Shown: positions 8,305 through 16,221, numbered from the stretch's first letter. The stretch is DNA of 64,000 nucleotides from Paludibacteraceae bacterium (GCA_024399495.1 JAKSNY010000003.1:105975-169974), one strand, 5' to 3'. Made by a program: numbers and translations. Notes: a model not told the origin generated them from the letters alone.

Positions 8305-8381
8305 GTACAATATATTATACTTTTGACCGCAAAGATAGCAAATTTCATTCAAAACAACAACAAAAGTACAATAAAATATAC
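8305..8381 (-). promoter_or_regulatory. hipBST promoter with two operator-like sites
   Basis: The -7 element TATCTTTG lies at 8330-8337 (minus strand), with TTG about 20 nt further upstream. Two near-identical 16-nt sequences, GTACAATATATTATAC at 8305-8320 and GTACAATAAAATATAC at 8366-8381, sit downstream and upstream of it. The first is almost its own reverse complement (14 of 16). This paired layout suggests HipB binding with looping or cooperative contacts; the assignment to HipB is inference. Confidence 0.65.
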
Positions 8382-8394
8382 TTTTTGGTATAAA

Positions 8395-8739
8395 CTACTT
8401 ATGAGAATATTTAACCGCATCTTCCGCTGCTGCCAAAATAGCGGTGTCAGGTGATTTATAAGAATAACTATCGCATGTTGGCTTGATAATATCATCATCT
8501 AAGGCAATAGCAAGTTTGGCTATGGTTGCAACGGTTAAATTGTGTGTACCACTAAGCCAACGGCTAACTTCCGTTTCTGTTTTACCAAGTTTTTGTGCAA
8601 GTTCCTTCTGACTCATATTTTTCTGCTCTAACAAATAATATACTCTATTTGCTATGCCAACACATAAATCCACTTGCTTTTGAATGTCAGGTGTCACAAA
8701 CCTATTGCGGCATTCCTCCATTAAACGGTTCTTTTTCAT
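8395..8739 (-). CDS. XRE-family antitoxin (HigA-like)
   Basis: A 114-residue helix-turn-helix protein: leading helices, then the XRE domain MSQKELAQKLGKTETEVSRWLSGTHNLTVATIAKLAIAL (about 43-82) and a polar tail. The gene starts 7 nt after the stop of the 161-residue gene at 8747-9232, the toxin-first order of HigBA-like modules, and the protein should bind both toxin and operator. The antitoxin role is inferred from position, size and domain. Confidence 0.72.
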   Translation of the reverse strand: MKKNRLMEECRNRFVTPDIQKQVDLCVGIANRVYYLLEQKNMSQKELAQKLGKTETEVSRWLSGTHNLTVATIAKLAIALDDDIIKPTCDSYSYKSPDTAILAAAEDAVKYSHK

Positions 8740-8746
8740 AATGGTA

Positions 8747-9232
8747 CTATTTTATATAAAAAGATAAATCTCCTTCAAGATGACTACCTTTAACAACTAT
8801 CAATTTCTTATTCTCTCTTACTTTAATTTCAAAATCAATTTTTTGCAACGTCTCAACGCAACTATTCAAATAAGCATCCTCATTATAAGTTTCAGAATTT
8901 TTAATTCCGCCATTTCCTAAAACCACAACTTTCTTGCTTACAACGATGCAATAAACCCTAAGTTTTGATGAATCTATATATTTTGCTGGCAATGCACGTA
9001 CTCTGTCTTTTGTTGTACCCTCATACCTAAAGTACCTGTCTTCAGCAAATTTTTCCTTAATTACATTTATTCTAGCAAATATAACACCCAAATCTGTTGA
9101 AAACTCATCTTTGTCTTTATATTCAAGTATAAATTTTTCAAATTCAGTATATATTTCACCTTCAAAACGTGGAGAATACAAACTTACATTTTCTCCATCC
9201 TCAAGCAATTCCAGCAATAAATTCTGTCTCAT
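8747..9232 (-). CDS. Putative HigB/RelE-fold toxin
   Basis: 161 residues, AT-rich coding, no signal peptide. The C-terminal half has the strand pattern of RelE/HigB-type endoribonucleases: RVRALPAKYIDSSKLRVYCIVVSKKVVVLGNGGIK, where the LRVY strand and the GGIK turn are commonly seen in HigB-like toxins of Bacteroidota. The N-terminal 60 residues are acidic and unplaced. It is followed by an XRE gene after 7 nt. A -7 element TATTTTTG lies at 9252-9259, 19 nt before the ATG. I am confident it pairs with the XRE gene, less so about the exact toxin family. Confidence 0.6.
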   Translation of the reverse strand: MRQNLLLELLEDGENVSLYSPRFEGEIYTEFEKFILEYKDKDEFSTDLGVIFARINVIKEKFAEDRYFRYEGTTKDRVRALPAKYIDSSKLRVYCIVVSKKVVVLGNGGIKNSETYNEDAYLNSCVETLQKIDFEIKVRENKKLIVVKGSHLEGDLSFYIK

Positions 9233-9323
9233 ATTTTATCTAAATTTTATGCAAAAATAAACATATAAGTTGATTTTTGCAAATATTTTTTATATTATTT
9301 CTAAAAATTTCTGTAATTCAGAT

Positions 9324-9353
9324 TTTGCATAAAAGAAAAATTCTTTAACTTTG
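9324..9353 (+). promoter_or_regulatory. Promoter of RNA element E1
   Basis: TTTG (9324-9327), 18-nt spacer, TAACTTTG (9346-9353): a very good match to the primary Bacteroidota promoter. Expected start near 9360. No start codon of a plausible gene lies in the next 320 nt. Confidence 0.75.
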
Positions 9354-9359
9354 TACCCG

Positions 9360-9651
9360 ATGTCCACGCTGTGGCTCTGAAAAGAGATATTATGGGTGGG
9401 CAACGATGGGAGAAATCCCGATGACATAAATTAGCGTTTATTGACGCTTTGTTTTGACGTTACAGAACTTCGCAAATTCTTTTTCATTGTCAAAAACATA
9501 GCAGCAGTAGATGTCCTGTGGGTGTGTAATAGATATTGCAATTGCAGTATTTTACATACAGCGTGGACTTCTGTGTTGCTCGTTCTGACAATGAGGGCAA
9601 TGCGAAGGCCTTGTAACGTGGAACAGCAACAAAGTTGGTCCACGTTTTTTT
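9360..9651 (+). ncRNA. Candidate structured RNA, copy E1 (about 292 nt)
   Basis: A non-coding stretch from its own promoter to its own intrinsic terminator. A second copy of equal length lies on the minus strand at 29063-29354. Blocks kept between copies include GCGTTTATTGACGC followed by TTTGTTyTGACGTT, ACTTCGCAA, AACATAGCA-GTAGATG, GCGTGG-CTTC, GCGAAGGCCT and AACGTGGAAC-GCAACA before the terminator, while spacer stretches differ freely. Possible helices: ATGTC/GACAT closing the 5' part, the GCGT/ACGC hairpin, and CTTC/GAAG enclosing a long stem. Reading frames across it are not shared between copies. I do not recognise a named family. Confidence 0.65.
9617..9651 (+). terminator. Intrinsic terminator of E1
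   Basis: CGTGGA (9617-9622) pairs with TCCACG (9639-9644), followed by seven T. It ends 31 nt before the ATG of the aminotransferase gene, so transcription of the glycan genes needs read-through or a start after it. Confidence 0.8.
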
Positions 9652-9681
9652 ATGTCATATCATATTCAACCAAGAACTGAT

Positions 9682-10815
9682 ATGAAAGAAAAAACACCTA
9701 CAATTACCGTTACATCCCCTTTATTGCCACCAATAGAGGAATTTGTTCCGTATTTAAAGGAAATATGGAATAATAAATGGATAACAAACAATGGACAGTT
9801 CCACCAAAAACTAGAACAAGAATTAGCCAAATATTTAGGAGTGGAATACATCTCAGTATTTACCAACGGAACGCTTCCACTTATAACCGCATTACAAGCT
9901 CTTAATATCACTGGAGAGGTAATAACAACTCCCTACTCTTTTGTTGCTACTACACATGCTATTTGGTGGAATGGATTAAAGCCAGTATTTGTTGACATCG
10001 ACCCAATTACTGGTAACATAGATCCCACAAAAATTGAAGCCGCCATAACCTCTAAAACATCGGCAATAATGCCTGTTCATGTTTATGGGTGTCCGTGTGA
10101 TACAAATGCCATTCAAAAAATCGCTGAAAAGCACAAATTAAAAGTAATATATGATGCAGCACACGCCTTTGGCGTAAAAGTTAATGGACAAAGTATTTTA
10201 AATGCCGGCAATATTTCTACTCTATCGTTCCATGCTACAAAAACATACAACACAATAGAAGGAGGTGCATTAGTATGTCACTCTGCTGAAATGAAACAAA
10301 AAATAGATTACCTTAAAAACTTTGGTTTTGAAGATGAAATAACTATTGTTGCTCCTGGTATCAACAGTAAAATGGATGAAGTAAGAGCCGCATACGGATT
10401 ATTAAATTTAAAATATGTTGATGAAGCCATTGCTAATAGGAAACATGTCGCCGAACAATATGTTAATGCACTATCAAACACAAAAGGTGTAAAATTATAT
10501 CAACCTATTGTTGAATCTTTAAAAAATGATTCAATAAAAATGAACTATTCTTATTTTCCAATTTTTATCGATGCTGAAAAGTTTGGAATAACTAGAGATG
10601 AACTATACTATAAGATGAAAGAACAAGGCATACTCGGTCGCAGATATTTTTATCCGTTAATCAGTTCTTTAAATCAATACAATACATACGAATCTTCTTC
10701 TATTGGAAATCTACCCATAGCAAATAATTTTGCAAATTCAGTTATTTGTTTGCCAATGCATCAAAACCTAACAGATAATGATATTAATATGGTCCTTAAA
10801 AGTATAAAACTATGA
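9682..10815 (+). CDS. DegT/DnrJ/EryC1-type PLP sugar aminotransferase
   Basis: Transfers an amino group to a nucleotide-activated keto sugar. The 377-residue protein shows the family pattern: FTNGTLPLITALQAL near the cofactor phosphate site, TPYSFVATTHAIWWNG, DIDPITGNID, the YDAAHAFG motif (aspartate contacting the pyridine nitrogen) and SFHATKTYNTIEGG, whose lysine (near residue 186) should bind PLP. The start at 9682 is preferred to a GTC/ATG upstream at 9652, which lies in the terminator of E1. It overlaps the next gene by 4 nt (ATGA). Low GC relative to the core genes suggests transfer. The sugar substrate cannot be told from sequence. Confidence 0.85.
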   Translation: MKEKTPTITVTSPLLPPIEEFVPYLKEIWNNKWITNNGQFHQKLEQELAKYLGVEYISVFTNGTLPLITALQALNITGEVITTPYSFVATTHAIWWNGLKPVFVDIDPITGNIDPTKIEAAITSKTSAIMPVHVYGCPCDTNAIQKIAEKHKLKVIYDAAHAFGVKVNGQSILNAGNISTLSFHATKTYNTIEGGALVCHSAEMKQKIDYLKNFGFEDEITIVAPGINSKMDEVRAAYGLLNLKYVDEAIANRKHVAEQYVNALSNTKGVKLYQPIVESLKNDSIKMNYSYFPIFIDAEKFGITRDELYYKMKEQGILGRRYFYPLISSLNQYNTYESSSIGNLPIANNFANSVICLPMHQNLTDNDINMVLKSIKL

Positions 10816-11762
10816 GAATTTTAGTTACAGCCATCGGTTCTATGTCTGCCCCATACGTAATAAAATCATTACGCTCTTATGGTCATTTTGTTTTAGGAAC
10901 AGATATATATCCAGGAAAATGGCACTTTGAAACAAGATTATGTGACGCTTTCAGGCAAGCACCGTTAGCAACCCAACAAGATGAATACATAAAATTTTTA
11001 ACACAATGTTGTGATGATTATAATTTAGACACGATACTTCCTCTCACAGATTTAGAGATAGATATTATCAACACACATCGTGAGGCTTTTAAAAATAACA
11101 TATTATTAGCGATGCCTGATGCTAATGTACTTAACATCGCCAGAGACAAATATAAATTATATGAGCAATTTAAAAACGATGATTCAGTGCCCTCTATCAA
11201 AACCATTAGACTTATTGATTTTTTGAACGATTCAACATTATTCACAACTTTCCCATGTGTTGCAAAAACATACAATGGTAGGAGTAGTGAAGGTTTAATC
11301 AAGAATGCTTTTTTTAAAGATATCAAAGCAGTAGAAAATCCAAATTCATACATTATACAGGAACAAATAGAAGGTTCTATAGTTACTGTGGATTATGTGC
11401 GTTCCAGTAAATATAATATCGATGTGTCAATAGCTAGAGAAGAATTACTGCGTACAAAAAATGGTGCAGGTATGACTGTTCGTGTTTTTAAAGATGACAA
11501 ACTAGTTCAATTATCATCTCACATTGGTAATGTTCTAAACATTAATAGTGCTATTAATATGGAATTTATCAGTGCAAGTAATGGAAATTATTATCTTATT
11601 GATGTTAATCCTAGATTTTCTGCAGGAATAGCATATAGTAAAATTGCTGGCTATGATATGGTACGCAATCATTTCAATGCACTTTCCGGTCAGATTATTG
11701 AACCGCAAATACATATTAACGAACTATATATAACAAAACATTGGGAAGAATCGATTTTATAA
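10812..11762 (+). CDS. ATP-grasp ligase domain protein (carbamoyl-phosphate-synthase-like)
   Basis: 316 residues. The N-terminal Rossmann-like part (MRILVTAIGSMSAPYVIKSL) and pre-ATP region (TILPLTDLEIDIINTHREAF, ARDKYKLYEQF) are followed by an ATP-grasp core: VAKTYNGRSSEGLIK, IIQEQIEGSIVTVDYV and the metal-binding end INMEFI...YYLIDVNPRFSAG. Such proteins join a carboxylate to an amine. Between an aminotransferase and a glycosyltransferase it could acylate the amino sugar made by the first, but that is inference. Start ATG overlaps the previous stop by 4 nt, so the genes form an operon. Confidence 0.78.
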   Translation: MRILVTAIGSMSAPYVIKSLRSYGHFVLGTDIYPGKWHFETRLCDAFRQAPLATQQDEYIKFLTQCCDDYNLDTILPLTDLEIDIINTHREAFKNNILLAMPDANVLNIARDKYKLYEQFKNDDSVPSIKTIRLIDFLNDSTLFTTFPCVAKTYNGRSSEGLIKNAFFKDIKAVENPNSYIIQEQIEGSIVTVDYVRSSKYNIDVSIAREELLRTKNGAGMTVRVFKDDKLVQLSSHIGNVLNINSAINMEFISASNGNYYLIDVNPRFSAGIAYSKIAGYDMVRNHFNALSGQIIEPQIHINELYITKHWEESIL

Positions 11763-11775
11763 AAAACACAAAATT

Positions 11776-12717
11776 ATGACTACAAAAGATATTAAAGTTA
11801 GCATCGTTTGTGATGTATATAATCACGAACCTTATTTACGAGATTGTTTTGAAGGATTTGTTAACCAAAAAGTGAATTTCAAATATGAAATTTTAGTGAA
11901 TGATGATGCGTCTACTGATAATTCTGCAAAAATAATCAAGGAATACGAAGAGAAGTATCCAGAGTTATTTAAAGTAATTTATCAAAAAGAAAACCAATAT
12001 TCTCAAGGTATAAAAATATGGGGTGACATTCAATTTCCAAGAACAAATGGACAATATGTTGCAGTATGTGAAGGCGATGATTATTGGACAGATATGAGTA
12101 AACTACAAAAACAAGTTGACATCTTGGATTGTGATAATTCACTGATGGGTGTAGTTACCAATTCTTCTGTTGTCAGTTTTAATGGGGATCTCATAAAATC
12201 TATGCAAGAAAATGTTGTGCAAAACAATGTTGAAGGAAAATATGATTTGAGAGATTTTTTAACGCCACCACAACATTCTTATCCAACAGCAACTGTGATG
12301 TTTAGAAATAATCCTAAAAATGAGATTCTGCAAAAATTAAGTCATACAAGAAATAAATATTTGTCAGACTGGACATTATGGATTATTCTACTTTCTTATG
12401 GAAATTTTTATTATTTAGATGAAGTTACTGCCGCATATAGAATAAATCCAACCTCTGTTACACACACATGTGATAGAGTTGGCAGAGCCAAAGCAAGCAG
12501 ACAGATTTGTAATGCTGTTGCAGATATTTTACCTGCAGAATACTCGGATATAGCAAAAGAATTTAGAGATACACGATGGATATGGATTTCTTTGTTCTTT
12601 GCATACAGACACGAAAAGAAATACATAAAAATGTTTGGTAGTCTGTTTATGGCACTAATTTTGTGTCCTAGTGCAATGAAAACACACATTTCAAACTATT
12701 TGCACAAAACTAAATAA
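11776..12717 (+). CDS. Family 2 glycosyltransferase
   Basis: 313 residues with a GT-A fold: KVSIVCDVYNHEPYLRDCFEGFVNQ at the start, EILVNDDASTDNSAKII (nucleotide-binding), and CEGDDYW near 95, the DxD-like metal site, then LSDWTLWIIL and a basic C-terminal region. No membrane segments, so it acts on the cytoplasmic face. Third gene of the short glycan cassette, 13 nt after the ATP-grasp gene. Donor and acceptor are unknown. Confidence 0.85.
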   Translation: MTTKDIKVSIVCDVYNHEPYLRDCFEGFVNQKVNFKYEILVNDDASTDNSAKIIKEYEEKYPELFKVIYQKENQYSQGIKIWGDIQFPRTNGQYVAVCEGDDYWTDMSKLQKQVDILDCDNSLMGVVTNSSVVSFNGDLIKSMQENVVQNNVEGKYDLRDFLTPPQHSYPTATVMFRNNPKNEILQKLSHTRNKYLSDWTLWIILLSYGNFYYLDEVTAAYRINPTSVTHTCDRVGRAKASRQICNAVADILPAEYSDIAKEFRDTRWIWISLFFAYRHEKKYIKMFGSLFMALILCPSAMKTHISNYLHKTK

Positions 12718-12720
12718 AAA

Positions 12721-12958
12721 AATAGGTATACTACTCACACCTTGCGGTGTTCGTGAAGATTGAGCTACGCTCGGCATAATCATTACTCGTACCTGACGGT
12801 ACTCGTGATGATTGAGCTACGCTCGGCATAAGCCGTAGGCTAAGCCTACTTTAATCCCATCCTTTTCGCATAAAGCAAACGTAAGTAGACTTTCGTTTGC
12901 TTTACGCTTAAAGTATGTGCTTATGCCTCGCTTGTGACTTCTGCTCTCGCTTGCACAA
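12721..12958. repeat. Intergenic repeat cluster D with duplicated hairpin unit
   Basis: The 240-nt gap between the convergent glycosyltransferase and porT genes holds no gene. Two copies of a unit made of a 5-bp hairpin plus TCGTGAwGATTGAGCTACGC lie at about 12738-12779 and 12789-12830; the hairpin stems differ (ACACC/GGTGT versus GTACC/GGTAC) but both pair. Further right are GTAGGCT-A-AGCCTAC (12835-12849) and an inverted repeat GCATAAAGCAAACG / CGTTTGCTTTACGC (12868-12907). Confidence 0.65.
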
Positions 12959-13660
12959 TCATTCAAAGTTAAATGTAATTGACAGCATGCGGGCGGTGAG
13001 GCGTTTGACGGATTGGGTGCAGATGAAGTCTGCGGTACCCTCCATCTCCGGGTGGTTGCGGTTAAGTTCATCAAGAAGCCCAAAGCCGAACTTGATTTCA
13101 GGGCATAGTTTGAAGTATTGCAGGTATATGTCAAAGCCTATACCAAATGCTATCTGGACATCAAATGATTTTAGCAGAATGGGTACATCGGGGTCCAGAT
13201 TCATATTAAACATAGGTCCACCACCTGCTATAAGGTACGGACGGAAATTACCGTAACGCTTGGCACTGAATTTAAGATAGAACGGAATATCCATTGTAAC
13301 ACCGTTTACAGAGGTGTTTTTTCTATCAACAACCTCACCAGCTGAGTTAAAGGCAGAGTATTGGAAAGAGCGTTTACCTAACCCAAGATATGGAGTAAAC
13401 CTGAGATTCAGATGGTTACACAATCTTAAATCTACTATCATACCAACCAAAAACGCTGGCTGAAGCCCACCCGATGCGGCATACCAAGTGTTTTCGTTCT
13501 CATCTACATAGCCATTTGGCTCCACACGAAAATCGTTGAATCCCAGACCCAATATAAAGCCAAAATGCCAACGGTTATAATCCACCTTGGTAAGACGCTG
13601 AACTATATTACGGTCATACTGAGCAGATGCAACAGATGCAAATGCACAAGTTAAAAGCAA
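12959..13660 (-). CDS. porT: PorT-like outer membrane beta-barrel protein (type IX secretion)
   Basis: A beta-barrel outer-membrane protein of the PorT family, required for maturation and export of type IX secretion substrates in Porphyromonas. Length about 233-240 residues, with alternating amphipathic strands (WHFGFILGLGFNDFRV, HLNLRFTPYLGLGKRSFQY, VTMDIPFYLKFSAKR, FRPYLIAGGGPMFNM, VQIAFGIGFDIYLQYFKLCPEIKFGFG) and a final LTARMLSITFNFE. The start is odd: the frame continues upstream to IKRLLFILLLTCAFASVASA, a perfect signal peptide, but its first codon (13679-13681) is ATC, not ATG; the first usable start is TTG at 13660, giving a very short signal. An 8-nt repeat abuts this point. Confidence 0.78.
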   Translation of the reverse strand: MLLTCAFASVASAQYDRNIVQRLTKVDYNRWHFGFILGLGFNDFRVEPNGYVDENENTWYAASGGLQPAFLVGMIVDLRLCNHLNLRFTPYLGLGKRSFQYSAFNSAGEVVDRKNTSVNGVTMDIPFYLKFSAKRYGNFRPYLIAGGGPMFNMNLDPDVPILLKSFDVQIAFGIGFDIYLQYFKLCPEIKFGFGLLDELNRNHPEMEGTADFICTQSVKRLTARMLSITFNFE

Positions 13661-13680
13661 TATGAATAATAGTCGTTTGA

Positions 13681-13740
13681 TGGTGATTCGGTGATTTGGT
13701 GATGCGGTGATGCGACATCATACATCATACATCATACATA
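13681..13740. repeat. GGTGATTC-type and CATACAT tandem repeats
   Basis: Four copies of GGTGATKY (13682-13713) followed by about three and a half copies of CATACAT (13715-13740) fill the gap between porT and hisS, touching the expected porT start codon. The arrangement repeats that at 4486-4538. Confidence 0.85.
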
Positions 13741-13756
13741 AAAAACTCCTAAACTT

Positions 13757-15124
13757 TTATTTTATTGTGAACTTCTCTATAAGTTCTTCCGGAGTAAGGT
13801 TGGTTTGTGTGCCTGTAGTCATATCTTTTAGGGCTATTACACCATTTTGCAGTTCGCTCTCCCCTACAATGGCTACAAACGGTATCTGACGGTCACCGGC
13901 ATAACCTATCTGTTTCTTGAATTTTGCCGCATCGGCGTACAACTCTGTGGCTACACCTGCCTGACGTAGGCGTTTTACTATAGGTAAAACAAACTCCACC
14001 TCTTTTTCTCCCAAATTAAGGAATATAACCTTGGTCTGGCATGCAAGGGATTCCGGATAAAGATTAAGCCCGTTAAGAACATCGTAGATTCTGTCTGCTC
14101 CAAATGATATGCCCACGCCTGACAGCCCATCTACACCAAACACACCTGTAAGGTTATCGTATCTACCGCCACCTGTAATGCTGCCTATCTCAAAATCAAG
14201 GGCTTTGACCTCTATTATAGTGCCTGTATAGTAGTTCAGTCCACGTGCAAGTGTAAGGTCTGCATCCACTGTGCAACGGATACCTGCCTTATCTATCATA
14301 GAGAACAGTGTCTGCATCTCAGATACACCTTTCATTCCTATTTCTGAGCCTTTTAGTATATTAGACAACTCATTGATTTTATCAGTATTAGAACCTTGCA
14401 TTAAAAGTATAGGTTGAAGTTTGGCTACAGCATCGGGGCTTAAACCTTTTTCAAGTAATTCAGCATTCACGTTATCAATACCTATCTTGTCAAGTTTATC
14501 TATGGCAACGGTAATATCCACTATCTTATCCTCTGCACCCACCGTTTCTGCTATACCTGCAAGGATTTTACGGTTGTTCAGCTTTATTGCCACACGCATA
14601 CCGAATCTTGCAAACACCTCATCTATAATCTGCACTAATTCAAGCTCGTTAAGGAGTGAATCTGAGCCTACGATGTCGGCATCGCACTGGTAAAATTCAC
14701 GATATCTACCCTTCTGTGGACGGTCTGCACGCCATACAGGCTGGATTTGAAATCTGCGGAAAGGGAATTTTATCTGGTCTCTGTATTGCACCACAAAACG
14801 GGCAAAAGGAACTGTAAGGTCATAGCGTAATCCCTTTTCTGATAGCTTAGATGTTAGTTTTACACTGTTTTTAGAAAGCAACTCCTCATCGGTGAGAGAG
14901 CCTAAGTAATCTCCTGAATTAAGTATTTTAAATAAGAGTTTATCTCCCTCTTCTCCATATTTTCCCATAAGGGTTGAGAGGTTTTCCATTGCAGGAGTCT
15001 CTATCTGCTGGAATCCGTATAGTGAATACACACTCTTTATTGTATCAAAGATGTAGTTTCTGCGTGCCATCTCGCTTGGCAGAAAATCACGAGTACCTTT
15101 TGGAATTGACGGTTTTGTAGCCAT
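13757..15124 (-). CDS. hisS: Histidyl-tRNA synthetase
   Basis: Class II synthetase charging tRNA-His. All hallmarks are present in 455 residues: the N-terminal KGTRDFLP, motif 2 [32 protein letters not shown] region (about 125-160), the histidine-specific [15 protein letters not shown] (near 285-300), motif 3 [13 protein letters not shown]...[15 protein letters not shown], and the C-terminal anticodon-binding domain. Length is normal. A -7 element TAACTTTG lies at 15148-15155, 23 nt before the ATG. Confidence 0.97.
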   Translation of the reverse strand: MATKPSIPKGTRDFLPSEMARRNYIFDTIKSVYSLYGFQQIETPAMENLSTLMGKYGEEGDKLLFKILNSGDYLGSLTDEELLSKNSVKLTSKLSEKGLRYDLTVPFARFVVQYRDQIKFPFRRFQIQPVWRADRPQKGRYREFYQCDADIVGSDSLLNELELVQIIDEVFARFGMRVAIKLNNRKILAGIAETVGAEDKIVDITVAIDKLDKIGIDNVNAELLEKGLSPDAVAKLQPILLMQGSNTDKINELSNILKGSEIGMKGVSEMQTLFSMIDKAGIRCTVDADLTLARGLNYYTGTIIEVKALDFEIGSITGGGRYDNLTGVFGVDGLSGVGISFGADRIYDVLNGLNLYPESLACQTKVIFLNLGEKEVEFVLPIVKRLRQAGVATELYADAAKFKKQIGYAGDRQIPFVAIVGESELQNGVIALKDMTTGTQTNLTPEELIEKFTIK

Positions 15125-15167
15125 AACGTTATTTGAAAATTAAAGTGCAAAGTTACAATTTATTTTA

Positions 15168-15959
15168 TTACCAACAAAGTACGTACAGGTCTCCTCTTGG
15201 GTTGATGCACATTACAGGAGTTGTAGCGGCACGCAGTACGTGTAACTCCTTGGGACCAAAGAATATATCGTCAAGTCCGTAGTCTCTTGACGTGGAAATA
15301 ACAACCATACCGGCACCTATCTCTGATGCCTTGTAGGCTGCCTCTTTCTCCACCTTGAAGCTATCTTTCTTGCCTTTCTCCACCTTATATTTAAGGTTGA
15401 ACTTATCATATAGAGTCTTTATTGCCTCCACATTCTTAGGGGTCTTACTTCCGTAGTCATTTGCCTCAAGTATCAGCAATTCAGAGCCTAAGAATCTGCC
15501 CATATTTGATGTGTATGGGGCTTTCTCCTTCTCTTCCACAAGATAGCACACAGGAACTATCACTTTAGAGAAATCGGTTACGTCTGCGTCCATCTTAACT
15601 ATCACAAACGGTATTCTAAGGTCTCTAAGCCCTTTAAACACTGTCATCGGGTCTGAAAACTTATCCCGATGTCCTGTTTCAAAAAACATTATAGGGGTTT
15701 CTGTACGCTCACTCATAAGGCATACCTCTTCAAGTGTGCCGTCTGAAATATAGTATTGGAACTGCACATCGGCGTTAGCCTGCTCCCAATCGCTCTCTTT
15801 TGCGGCAAAGGTGTCAGAGACTTTGTCGGTAAGTGCAAGCAGACACAACCCCTTCTGAAAGCCTCGTGCAAACTGCACTGCCGCTTTCATTGCCTTGGCT
15901 GGGAAGTAAATGCCATCTGTGACCACCAAGAAATACCTTGAATATTTTATTTCTTCCAA
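15168..15959 (-). CDS. Universal-stress-type tandem domain protein
   Basis: About 263 residues with two alpha/beta repeats: KYSRYFLVVTDGIYFPAKAMKAAVQFARGFQKGLCLLAL at the front and FSKVIVPVCYLVEEKEKAPY followed by the ATP-loop-like GAGMVVISTSRDYGLDDIFFGPKELHVLRAATTPVMCINP at the end, the UspA-like closing pattern. Role unknown; such proteins bind nucleotides and respond to stress. The start is uncertain: the frame stays open into palindromic element A, but a TACCTTTG -7 element at 15970-15977 puts the transcript start at about 15963. Only GTG (15965) or TTG (15957-15959, giving MEEIKYSRYF) fit, so the message is leaderless or nearly so with a non-ATG start. Confidence 0.7.
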   Translation of the reverse strand: MEEIKYSRYFLVVTDGIYFPAKAMKAAVQFARGFQKGLCLLALTDKVSDTFAAKESDWEQANADVQFQYYISDGTLEEVCLMSERTETPIMFFETGHRDKFSDPMTVFKGLRDLRIPFVIVKMDADVTDFSKVIVPVCYLVEEKEKAPYTSNMGRFLGSELLILEANDYGSKTPKNVEAIKTLYDKFNLKYKVEKGKKDSFKVEKEAAYKASEIGAGMVVISTSRDYGLDDIFFGPKELHVLRAATTPVMCINPRGDLYVLCW

Positions 15960-15969
15960 TAACACATTG

Positions 15970-15977
15970 CAAAGGTA
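15970..15977 (-). promoter_or_regulatory. -7 element (TACCTTTG) deciding the start of the stress-type gene
   Basis: Minus-strand TACCTTTG matches TAnnTTTG; it excludes any start codon upstream of about 15965 for the gene at 15168-15959. Confidence 0.55.
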
Positions 15978-16008
15978 ATAAATTTTTGTTTTACTATTAA
16001 CTACATTA

Positions 16009-16158
16009 AACAATTTTATATTAACCCAATTTAGGACTTCAACCCTTTTGTAAAGGGTTTCAGCCCCTCCCATATAGGTCTGTGACCAATATGGGTCCCT
16101 CCCCCTGTACGTCCGCGGGGGTGCGGACGCCTAAATTTGGGTTAATATAAAATTTGTT
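16009..16158. repeat. Palindromic element A
   Basis: Between divergent genes, arms of about 29 nt (16009-16037 and 16130-16158; AACAATTTTATATTAACCCAA versus its near-perfect complement) enclose three hairpins: AACCCTTT/AAAGGGTT, the nested CCCATAT-GGTC-tgt-GACC-ATATGGG and GTCCGC/GCGGAC. The CCCATA-GGTCTGTGACC-TGGGTCCCTCCC part is shared with elements B and C; the arms are not. Confidence 0.8.
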
Positions 16159-16192
16159 CTATTTTGTTAATAAAATTAACTGCAACAAAACC

Positions 16193-16221
16193 TTTGCAAG
16201 CAGAAAAAATTATTAACTTTG
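16193..16221 (+). promoter_or_regulatory. Promoter of ftsK
   Basis: TTTG at 16193-16196 and TAACTTTG at 16214-16221 with a 17-nt spacer, 32 nt before the ATG at 16254. It lies immediately beside the right arm of element A. Confidence 0.6.

Noticed and set aside
9360-9651. E1/E2 as 6S RNA, tmRNA or RNase P RNA
   Set aside because: Two diverged copies, lengths and conserved blocks do not match what I know of these; no mRNA-like tag frame, no 6S open-bubble layout and no RNase P core motifs are visible.
9431-9680. Short open reading frames over the E1 RNA
   Set aside because: They are on both strands, have no family features, and are not preserved in the second copy E2, whereas RNA-level blocks are.
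9652-12717. Capsule locus controlled by an UpxY-type antiterminator
   Set aside because: The leader with terminator is suggestive, but no NusG-like gene is present and the locus lacks capsule polymerase and export genes.
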